A DNA stretch of 64,000 bases from positions 10,870,749-10,934,748 of the forward strand of contig CM045735.1 of NCBI GenBank assembly GCA_024760905.1, in the 5' to 3' direction. Under the pieces are notes generated by a model. The model was not told where the DNA came from. It did not search any database and saw only the letters and a program-made list of their open reading frames with translations. This document shows, one piece after another, positions 11,201 to 22,739 of this stretch; within the stretch, counting starts at the first letter, position 1; each line of letters opens with the position of its first letter. A program made the translations under genes and the position numbers. Origin of the DNA: Plotosus lineatus (taxonomy: Eukaryota > Chordata > Actinopteri > Siluriformes > Plotosidae).

Positions 11201-14200
11201 GGCAATACTCGGCATGTTTTCGCTGAAAAAACTCACGCGGCTCATCACATGATCAGGGTGTGATGTCTTCAAGTGACGCCTGAATTTATTTGGGTTCATA
11301 CTGTCCGCTGCAAATGTTTTCAAACACAGAAAAAACAGTAAACACAGCAGCGTTTCCTCGTTTCTCACCATAGTTACAGTGAAGCTGAGTGCTACATCCG
11401 CTTCATCATACCTCCTCGACTTAATTTCCGGGAGACTTTCGTTTCTCTCACTGTCTCCATCTCTCTCTGCCTCTCTTTCCGTCCCTGTTAAAAATTTCCA
11501 TGGTGGGTTTAATAACTTCACTTCTTATTTTACCTCTGGGCAGACTAACAGTGAGGAAAGCCACTGCCACCTGCTGTAGTGGATGTACAATTACACTTTA
11601 TTCTAATACGGCCCAAAAAAAAAAAAAAAGTATGTTCCTTGGGGTCACACGCGCACCCTCTGGCATCGCATCGCACCCCCCCCCCAGAGGAGTGCGCCCC
11701 ACTATTTGAGAACCACTGGGTTAGGGTGCTGCACTCATGATCAGGAGGTTGTGTGTTCAAATCCCAGTTAGACCCTCACTGTGCTAAGACCTCTAGGCAA
11801 GGTCTCAACCACCAGTTTGCCTCTGTTCACCTAGCAGTATAAATGCGTACCAGTAAAATATACTGGGAAGGTAATCTGCGATGGACTAGCATCCCATCCA
11901 GGAGGAGTTGTACTCCTGGTAGCTTCACAATATGGAAACCAGGATAAGCACCGGCCTGATGAACCACTAGGCTCGGGTGTAAAAAGCCCAAAAATGCCAA
12001 AGCGCTTAGGCTCCTTACCAGAAGCTAGAGAAGATGCAGGGCATTCGAGTGACATCATAGGGATTAAATAATCATTAAATATACTAAAAAAGTGAATTCA
12101 CAATTCAAGCAATCACATTGATGACATGTATACAAAGGAGGGGGTGGGGTGGGGATGGAGGTATACACATCATCTGAAACCAATCAGCAGGATGGAGAAA
12201 CAAAAGCTCTCAGCCACTGGCTAAATTTGAATCACATGCCACTTACTTCCGGGTTTGTCACCAATCCATGAATATGTGGGGACGCGAGCACCGAACCGCG
12301 AATGGTCATGGGCCTACTGTAGTTATAAAGTTGCCACGGTAATAGAAGGGAGAAGAAGGGAGCTTGTATTTGCACCAGGGTGACAATAGTCATATAACAG
12401 ATATTTGGTCCCTTATACAAGAATTTATATACTTATTTACAGCCAGTGAGCCTCTCATCACCCAAAAAATAAATAAAGCATGGACTGAAATGTGTCATGA
12501 ATCTTTAATGAATGCAGTAGGGACAGGACCAAAATGGAAAAATGTGCAGTTATCCTCACTAAAAGTCTACACCAGCTTCTCACTGCGTCCAGTTTCTTAC
12601 CACATGCATGATCACATGACATACACTATCTAATGCATTCTTCCTATGACCAGTCACATCACAATACATACTTTACCACGTTCTCACTACATTCACACGG
12701 GCTACAAACACTGAGTCCCATGCGCTGCTTTTTCACTCATTTTGCACATTTTCTCGTGTCCACATCTACATTCGGCAAGTCTGAAATATTCTTGGACTTC
12801 ATGAATGAAGTCCTTCCTTGGTTTTAATTAAGTCAATACCGTTGTTAATACATCCTTATTAAAATTTAATGCTCATTGTGTCCTGATTTGACAACACCAA
12901 TACTGTTTTTTTTTTTTTTTTAATGTCCATCCATGTCCTTGAAGATCTTACTACCTCTTTATTGGCTTCTCTATTCTTACTGCGTCGACCCAAATTTTGA
13001 GTATATAGTATGAACGTGGGTGAATATGGAGTGGTGGTCTTAGGGTCAGGGTTAAGATTAGGGAGTAAATAGCATTGTGGCACGTTGCTATAGGAAAATC
13101 ATTAAATAAACTCATGGTTGTAACAGAAACCCTATTTCATGTTCTTTTAAATATGTAAACAATGCCAGTTTTATGATAAGGATCGAATCCTGCAGTAAAA
13201 AAAGCCAACATGAGATGACACCACTCACATGTTTCTACATGTTAGAAAATAGAAATTACAGAAATTCCAAAATACCATGAGGCACAACTACCCCCCTAGT
13301 ACAAGTCTGATGAAGAAATCTAAAAAAAAGAAATTAAGTTTTTAAAAATTAAACTGCAGGGCCTTGTATGGGTTGGATGCACACTAATTAATTAATGTTA
13401 TTTGTATATGAAGTTTGGGCATAAATCTAGTCCAATTCTAGTGCAGGGGTCACCAACCTTTTTAAAACTGAGGGCTACTTCTTGGGTACCAATTAAAGGG
13501 TCGGGAACCTTTTTGACTAAGAGAGCCAAAAGAAAAAAAAAAAAAAAAAAAACATTTTTAAAATCTAATCCTCTGAGAGCCAAATTTCTTTACTACTTCT
13601 TTTCCTTTCGGCTGTTCCCTTCAGGGGTCGCCACAGCAAATCATCTGCCTCCATCTCACCCTATCCTCTGCATCTTCTCTTACTCCAACGACCTTTATGT
13701 CTTCCTTCACCACATCCATAAATCTCTTCTTTGGTCTTCCTCTAGGCCTTCTGCCTGGTAGTTCCAACCTCAGCATCTTACTAACAATATATTCACTGCC
13801 CCTCCTCTTTACATATCCAAACTATATCAATCTAGCCTCTCTACATATTTTTTAATACTGAGACCAACAATTTTAGAGTATAATACGACTGAATTTATTT
13901 TAAACAACATTGTCATAACTAAGTTATTTATTAATAAGAAAAGTACTTCTTACTATTAATGTGACTTCTAGTGCTGCATGGTTTTGCTGATGGTTTTGTA
14001 GTCTGGTTGATACGTAGTGAAGTTCAGCTTTATGCAGGCGTTTAGGCTTCCATCTATTATGTTACCGCAGGTTGGTCTTGATGTTTTTCACGTGTGAGAA
14101 GGACTGCTCGTGTGCGCATGTGGCGTCGTATATGGTCAATACGACAGGACTCGCACTGCAGTGTTTATGTGACAGGAAGCGCCTCCCAAGGCAATCAGCT

Positions 14201-15843
14201 GGTATGCGGGTTGAAGCATAGCTGTCAACCCCTAAGATTAATAAAGAGTGAGAAGCAGGGCTCCAGGGGGTGCAGCCCCTGGTCAGGTCCAGGGTGAAAA
14301 TTTTGGTTTTAAGGGTTTTTAAGAGTGATTTTTAAGCCATTTCATACAAGTTTTATATGTAATAATTAAACACGGACATAGGGGAAAAAATACAAAATTA
14401 AACACGTCTTTAAGATTTAATAATGTAATGTAAATAAAATCGTCAATGAAAGAACTAATGAAATATGAAGTGTAAACTAATAACATATCAAAAATAAGGC
14501 TGGCTAAAATAAAGCATTAATTGTAACATTTCTGTTTTGAATTTTTATGCAAAGAATTCTTCATAATAATCTTTGCTGTCTTTGCTCATAGATGGCATGT
14601 ATCATATGCAGCAACCTTGCAACAACACAATTAGTTTACAAACTGAAACTAATTAACCATGCTAACAAATTTACTCATATAGATGGCAAGTATCCTGTGC
14701 AGCAACATTGCAACAACACATTTAATTCTAATTAAATATACATTTTACTAAATTAGTAAATGAAAACATCTGAGCAAGTTTCACAACCTTTAGTTTTTAA
14801 GCGCGCATATGTATCTGATTTTACAGTAAAGTATCCCGCAGCCCGAAGCAGAAAGAGAAGCTGTATGTTTACGTAAAAGACATAGCCAATGGCATTTGCT
14901 CACGGAAATGACATCCTTAAAAAAAAAAAATAAATAAAATTGGGAAATAATTGTATTAATGCGTGAGATTTTAGACACCTTGCGTGAGACATTGAGGAAA
15001 TGAAATGCGCGAGTCTCTTGATTTGTGAGAGTTGACAAGTATGTTGCAGTTTTTTCATTCTGTCCGTTTATGTTTTTCTTGCCAGCTCTGCTTGGCTTCT
15101 TACACATGAGCTGATCAAAACGAGGAAAATTTACCTCTTTCCCCAAAAATAAGTCACGCAGGCTGTTGCATATAATCCAATAAAATTAAAGTTTCATGGT
15201 ATCGGCCCCGCCCACACTGCAGTATAGAAAGGATTGGCTCCTCACCACAGTGGCACTGAAAATAGATGTGTCAAAACCACTGCTAAATGGTTTACTGACC
15301 ATGGTATTACTGTGCTCAATTGGCCTGCCAACTCTCCTGACCTGAAGCCCATAGAGAATCTGTGGGATATTGTGAAGAGAAAGTTGAGAGACACCAGACC
15401 CAACACTGTGGATGAGCTTAAGGCCGCTATCGAAGCATCCTGGGCCGCCATAACACCTCAGCAGTGCCACAGGCTGATTGCCTCCATGCCACGCCGCATT
15501 TATGCAGTCATTTCTGCAAAAGGATTCCCGACCAAGTATTGAGTGCATAACTGAACATAATTATTTGAAGGTTGACTTTTTTTGTATTAAAAACACTTTT
15601 TTTATTGGTCGGATGAAATATGCAAATTTTTTGAGATAGGGATTTGTGGTTTTCCTTTACTTTTTTGCCAAAATTATCAAAATTAAAACAATAAAAGACC
15701 TGAAATATTTCAGTTGGTGTGCAATGAATCTAAAATATATTAAAGTTTAATTTTTATCAGTATATTACAGAAAATAATGAACTTTATCAGCATATGTTAA
15801 TTTTTTGAGGAGGACTTGTGTGTGTGTGTGTGTGTGTGTGTGT

Positions 15844-15882
<39 letters not shown>

Positions 15883-16710
15883 TATATACACAGTAAAACC
15901 TCCGCTGACGAACGCTTAAGCTCACGAACTTTTCGCCTCAAGAACATTAAATTTGCGAGCATATTGTCTCTGCTGATGAACTAGTTTTCGGCGGACGAAT
16001 CAAACCACGCGGTCGAACAGCGCCACGGTGGCGGCCACGAGAAACTGACGCACGCTCACGGCGTCACAGTTCGTCACACCCCTTTCTTTGAATGCGGAAG
16101 TGGTTTGTGTTTGATAGACATTTTGGACCATATTGAGTGTACTTTTGCTATTATGGGACCGAAAAAGACCCCACCATAGGCGGAGATCATTGAAAAACAC
16201 GAACGAGGTGTGCGTTTGTGTGACTCAGCGTCCCAGTACCAGTACGCTAAGTCTACCACCATCCTTAAGAACAAGGAAGCTATTAAGGGTGCGTGTGTGG
16301 TTATGCGTGTTTCCAAACAGTAGGCGTTTCCAAACTCTCCTTCCAAACAGTAACGCCCTCCCTCCCTCCCTCCTCCTCCCACTCCCCCTCCTCCTCCTCC
16401 CCCTCCTCCTCCCACTCCATTCCATCTAGCCATCAACTACCATCACAAAGGTAAATAAAACGACTTTATTATACAGTACAGTTTATTTCTTTAATTACAA
16501 TACAATAGACATTTATTATACATAAAATAAGGTATATTTTTGTGTAGTTTTAAGGCTTATTTAGTAGAAAATTATGTTTTATGGGGACCTGGGAACGGAT
16601 TATTCTCATTTTAATGGTTTCTTATGGGAAATAAATGTTCGGAAGACGAACTTTTCGCCTCACACACACTTTCTGGGAACCAATTATGTTCGTGAGCAGA
16701 GGTATCACTG

Positions 16711-16762
<52 letters not shown>

Positions 16763-19700
16763 TATACACACACACACACACATACATACATACACACACA
16801 CATACATACAGATATTCTGATGACTACATCCTCTGTATGATATGTCAGCATGATAAAAAGGTAGGGTAAATATAACTCACACAGCAGGCTTCTCGAGCCA
16901 CCTGAACGCCTGGGTCTTTCTCCAGCACCATCTTGTAGTCCTCCAGAGCTTCATCAAGCTTCTCCGTCTGCTCATACAGCTCGGCTCTTCGCAGAATGGC
17001 ACGAACATAAGCTGGGTTCAGCTCTATAGCTGGAGAAGAGAAATACAGAATAAGGACTGGACACTGCAGTGTTATAACGGTGCTGTGTAATTGCGTTTTT
17101 CCCAGTGGCTTCAGGTTTCTTGAACCATGACACAGGTTCTTCTACTACACTACAACAATGGAGAACATTCCCAATTATTTCTAGGTAGAACCTTCCACTG
17201 ACACAACAAACGTCCATATTAGACACGCATCTAATTCTCCAGAATTTTCACCTCATCCTTACAGAAATAGATATAACTGGCCCTCTTTGGGAAATTAAAA
17301 TATCTGGAAGCTCACAATCACCTTATTCATCATCAGAATGGTTCTTAAATAGATAACAGGATTTTAAAAATTCATTTTATTTCTTTTTGCTGAGCAGTCA
17401 ATGCAAGTTTAAGGAAGAGTCCAATTCTCATGTACACGGTTTTCAGCCATACAAAATTCAGAAAACTGTGGCTAAATGATGAATGAAACCGGCTATGTCT
17501 CACAAGAGTGTACAGTATAATTTATCACTGTTTGTGTGTGTGTGTATATGTGTGTGTGTACGCACGCGTGTGTGTGTCTTATTGTTCAGCACTGCATAAA
17601 GATTAGAGCTCGGCCTAAAAACAAAGCTTGAAAAATGGATTTCTCCTGATATAAGGTTTCAATGTAAACTAATTTTGATGACACCATTGATATCATAATG
17701 TAATCTAACCATCATGTAAACATCAACCCCCCCTCACCTCAAACACACACAAGCACACACACTTAATACTGTCTGAAAGTGTTGTGTTATTGACAGGGAT
17801 CCCAGCAAGGTAAAGAAAAAAAAAGTAGAGGAAACTGGTTCAGAAATAGAGGAAATTAAATATTTCAGCTGTGTGTTTGTGTGTGTGTGTGTGGGTGTGT
17901 GTGTGTGGGGGGGGGGGTCACAGAGCCCCTGAAGCTGAAAAAAAAACAGCATTCCGCTAAATACGAGAGTAAAAACAGTGGATTTCTGCTAAGTAGCGGC
18001 GATCTGGGAACCCTATATTGAGAAAAGAATTCTTTAAGGGGGAAAATCAGGGACAGTATACTATTAATCACACAAGCGAACGTTAAATTCATATATTTAT
18101 CTATACCAGGGGTCGGGCACCTTTTTGACCAAGAGAGCCAAAACCCCCACATTTTAAAATCTAATCCTCTGAGAGCCATATATATTTTTAAATACTGAAT
18201 ACAGAGGTACCTCGGTACTCGAACGCTTTAGAGGTCGAATAAATTCGACCAAAAAAATCTGGGATTTTTTTGTCCCGGAAGTCGACCGCTAAAAAAGCGC
18301 GAGAAAAGACGAGACCGAGACGGAGGGGAAATGCACGCTTTCCGGAAGGCCGGACGTTGTTGATACTATGTATGTATTCCTTTCGGCTTTTTCCCTTTTT
18401 TTACTCGGGAGTCGCTCGTTTGATTTGGCAGAGGTTTTTACGTCGGATGCCCTTCCTGTCACAACCCTTTTTAGCAAGGGACAGAAACACACTGATGACT
18501 TTGCAGCCTACTCTTTACGAAAGTCGGCAATGGTTCTTTTACTTGCCTCTCACCATAGACAGTGAGAGACACGGCCCGCCTTTGATAACCCAGTTAGCTG
18601 CACTTGGGGGCAGTGACAACTTTGTGGAGAGTGGGACTCGAACCCCCAACCTTTGGATCAGCAATCCAGCACCCTATACCACTAGACCACCGCTGCCCTG
18701 TATTGTTGATACTATGTATCACCCTAAGCTGTTCTTGGGAAGTCTGGAAATTATTGATACTATGTATCACTGAACACCTTTAACAATGAGGTCATGAGCC
18801 ACTTCCATAAGGTTTTGAAAAGAAGGCAGAGTCAAGCCATGTTTTTCAAGAAAAGAAAGGGACATCTTAAAAAAAAAAAAAAAAAAAAGAGTCATCCACG
18901 CCAAAGCGAGTAGCAAGAGATTCACCTGAAGCTGTTATGGAAGGGAATCCTCCTCTTCTCTCCCTCTCCAACATTTACATATGCCAACTGCTCACCACCA
19001 CAAACATTAAAATTCTTTATTGTTGTTATGCTTTAACTGTACTGTGGTTTTTATTTTAGTGTGTTATGGTCTCTTTTGTGAGAGACGCTGGTTTTGGCGC
19101 ATTTGTTTTCATCACACTCTGTGTCCTGCATTTTTGGGTCCGGCTGAATGTTCCTGGCATCATAGAAGGGCTTGAAGATTCTGTGACGCCAAGAACATTC
19201 AACTGTACTCAAAAATGCAGGATACAGAGTGTGGTGAAAACGGGTGTGCTTTATTGTTCACAGGGAAGACACACTAGAGCACGGGGAAACCGTAGTCACT
19301 GTTAGAGATGCGAACAAACATGAAAATCAAATTAAAGCGGGAACTGGTGGAGCACGGAGCGGAGAGCCAGAGAGATCTCGGGGAAGAGGGACAATCTTCT
19401 AGCACCGGGAAGAGCGCTCTGCTTGCCTTTACAGTCCATGATTAAGTGGAATCAGGTGTGTGTTTAGCGCTCCACCCACATGTGACAGCCACGCCCCTCT
19501 CCAACGCGCAGAGAGAGAGACAGAGAGCTAGAGTTAGAGCCACCAAAACCAGAGACTCTCAACACAGACCATAAAACAGTGTACGTATTCAATATTTTTT
19601 TCACTTAATTTGCGGACCTATGGTATGAGTTACAGTACGATTAACTTCTGTTCAAAAGACGACGGAACGGATTAGGACCATTTATATTATCTGTAATGGG

Positions 19701-22700
19701 GAAAGCAGATTCGGAATTCGACCAAACCGGAATTCGACCAGCCGTCGGGAACGAATTATGGTCGAGTACCGAGGTACCACTGTACAACTAAATGGAAAAA
19801 CACCAACAATTTTAGAGTATAATAAGACTCTGAATTTATTTTAAACAACATTGTTATTTATTAATAAGCAAAGTGCTTCTTACTATTAATGCGACTTCTG
19901 ATGCTGCGTGATTTTGCTGATGGCTTTGTAGTCTGGTTGATACGTGGTGAGGTTCAGCTTCATGCAGGTGTTTAGGCTTCCATCTATTAAATGTGATTTG
20001 ACTGCAAGGTATTGGATCCTCCCGTACACTGGAGTACAGAAAGGATTGGCTCTCCGCTGCGTGCCACAGCGACAAGTGGCGTTGAAAATAGATGTATAGA
20101 TTAAAATACGTGAGATTTATTTATGTTTTGTTTTCTTTGATAGCTTTTTTAAATGTATTTTTATTTAAATAACAGCAAAGCTATTTATTTTATCTGAGAG
20201 CCAGATGCTGTCATCAAAAAAGCCATGTCAGCCATAGGTTCCCCTGATCTATACCATATGATAACATTATTGAAAAAATTTACACACCATATATCAAATG
20301 CCACGCATCACCTGTATATACAGGTTTACCTCATTAAGAGACTTTGAACATTGAAACAGCTGTAAACTTAAAACTAATTAAGTTAAATGGTTCATTTTAT
20401 CACTGTAGATAGTATATAAACATTTTTTTGCAATTAACCAAAATAATATATTTTATGTTTAAATGAATCTGTGTAAGGCCACTTATAACCCCTCCCCCAT
20501 GAGATTTCCTTTCGGCTTTTTCCCCTTTTATCACACGTTTGATTTGGCATAGGCTTTTACGTCGGATGCCCTTCCAGACACAACCCTTTAAGCAAGGGAC
20601 AGAAACATGCTCACGGCCTACTCTTTACGAAAGTCAGTAATGGTTCTTTTACATGCCTCTCACCATAGACAGTTAGAGACATGGCCTGCCTTTGATAACC
20701 CAGTTAGCTGCACTTAGAACATCTCCCCTATATTGCTGGTAATTCAAAACCACACCTGTAATGCTTGCTCAATAAATATTTAACATTTTTCAAATGTTAT
20801 TTGTTTATTGCATAGATACCACTATCATTGACTTACTGTCCAAATATTATGGAAAAATATTAATTAATTGTAAAGATATCATGTTTTTACAAGACTTGAG
20901 GGAGACATTATTTGACAAATTTGATCATGATCATGTGTTTTAACTTAAAAATCACATCAGATGTTATAGAAATACAATCACTCTAAATGAAAGTACAGTC
21001 GGCCCCCAACTTACGAAATTAATCCGTTCCAGGGCCCTTTTCGTATAGCGGGGATTTCGTAAGTAGGGGTCGCACCTTACATGTCAAACGCCTAATTCTT
21101 TCCAAGACTCCAGTCTTTGGACTGGATAAACCCCATAAACACTTTAAAAATTATAAAATTACACCAATTTTGTATGAAATGTGTTAAAAGTAAAAGAAAA
21201 TTATTTATTAAACCATTTAAACATTTTATTAACATATTAAACCATTTTAATAACATTTATTAATTAAACCATTATTAAACATTTCTTATTAACACACACC
21301 TCTCTCTCTGTCTCTGTCACCACGCGCTGCGGGCCACGCCCACAAGACGTGAAGTCAAAGCGCATTCCGTTTGACAAACTCAACTTTAATTTGATTCCTT
21401 GAGGGATTGGAATTCCAGATGAGCTCAAATGCGCCCACATTTATTAAACAGTTTCTGAATTAAAACAACTTAAACTAAAAACCAAATAGTGAAGCTTCCT
21501 TCTGTCTCTATCTGGGAGGCCAGCGGGGCGGGATGTTGAGAGACAGCCAATAAGAGAGCAACTCGTGCGTCGTGTGAAATTTTGATTGGCGCGTTTGAAT
21601 TTTGAATTTCTTTTCGTAAGAGGGGGTTGTTTCGTATCTCGGGGACGGAAACTCAGGAAAATGTTTTTCGTAACCCGGGGATTTCGTAAACAGGGGTCTT
21701 CATAAGTTGGGGGCCAAACCTGGTTTACCCCTCAATAGAAACACAATATTACCACAGGGTAGAGATATTCCATTCTGCTGGATGCGTTTACTTCTATAAG
21801 CACGTTATAGGTGCCAGAAACATCATGTGCTTCCACAATCTTGCCTTCTTTTTCTTTTGGCTGTTCCCTTCAGGGGTCGCCACAGCGAATCATCTGCCTA
21901 CATCTCACACTATCCTCTGCATTTTCTACTCTTACACCAACTACCGTCATATCCTCCTTCACCACATCCATAAATCTCCTCTTTGGTCTTCCTCTAGGCC
22001 TTCTGCCTGGTAGTTCTAACCTCAGCATCCTACTACCAATATATTCACTAATACTCCTCTGTACATGTCCAAACCATCTCAATCTAACCTCTCTGATTTT
22101 GTCTCCAAAACAACTTCTATGTGCTGCCTCTCTCATGTACTCATTTTGTGCTTCCACAATGTGATTGGGTTAAGAGGTTAAAGCAGTGTGTCAGTAGTAG
22201 TTTATTTTGAAAATAAAAATGTGCATTTTATCTCATGGCTTGAGACAAGTAATAATTTGCAAGTTAAAAAAAAAAAAAAAAAAAAGAGCAGAGAACGATA
22301 CCATCGCCCAGACATTCATTCCCATTATGACGATTCGACAGTTATATGCACCGGCAAAATTTCACCACAGGGTTCCCACATGTACACACATGGATGGATG
22401 GATGGATGGATACAATGTTCACGGCGCAACAAAAAACATCAGATCGATGCTATACCGGTTTCGCTTAAGTATGGTGCACTGTTCGGATCTCTGCTAAAAA
22501 CCATTTTGAGTAAGTGAGCGAGAGAGCGTGAGCAGCAGTTATACCTTTAGTGCAGTCACTGATGGCATCGGATTTCTCTTCCTAATGGAAAAACAAATTG
22601 ACATTAATAATATTAGAAAGTTGGTCCATTTACTGTACGTTCCCTGTTTAAAGTGTTCATATGAGAGTTATAGTAATTTCATCAGGTTCATAAGTTTAAT

Positions 22701-22704
22701 ATGT

Positions 22705-22739
<35 letters not shown>

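Larger units (their letters stand above)
10402..12057 (+). repeat. tRNA-headed SINE (type B) split in two by a hAT element
   Basis: The head gtgtggccggtggtgtagtgg ends at 10428 and resumes at 11720 with ggttagggtgctgcactcat, then gttcaaatcccagtta and the body with accagtaaaatatactggga. Intact relatives lie at 24339-24650 and, reversed, at 42597-42893. Confidence 0.85.
10138..12319. mobile_element. family B element, opened by SINE and hAT insertions
   Basis: The left end taggcccttgtttttcgca and the right end cgaatggtcatgggcctactg match the family B termini seen at 3982-4502, and TA follows the right end. The interior left of 10400 and right of 12057 shares blocks with the smaller copy, such as the caatcagcagga stretch. 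A type B SINE sits inside it and is itself split by a hAT element. Confidence 0.6.
18202..19782. mobile_element. family E element nested in hAT, TA duplication
   Basis: The left end cagaggtacctcggtactcg mirrors the right end cgagtaccgaggtaccactg, with TA on both sides (18200-18201, 19783-19784). Length is 1581 bp, including a type A SINE and a 137-bp foldback. No long transposase frame is visible. Confidence 0.9.
18107..20246. mobile_element. hAT element with 8-bp duplication, host of nested insertions
   Basis: The 8-bp target atctatac occurs at 18099-18106 and 20247-20254. The ends are caggggtcgggcacc on the left and ggttcccctg on the right. Of its 2.14 kb, 1.58 kb is a later TA-type insertion (18202-19782). 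Own sequence remains on both sides, including gagagccaaa near the left end and atctgagagccagatg near the right end. No transposase frame survives. Confidence 0.9.

Noticed and set aside
16074..16436. Glycine-rich minus-strand frame
   Set aside because: It is produced by a CTC/CCT-rich low-complexity stretch inside the family H element.
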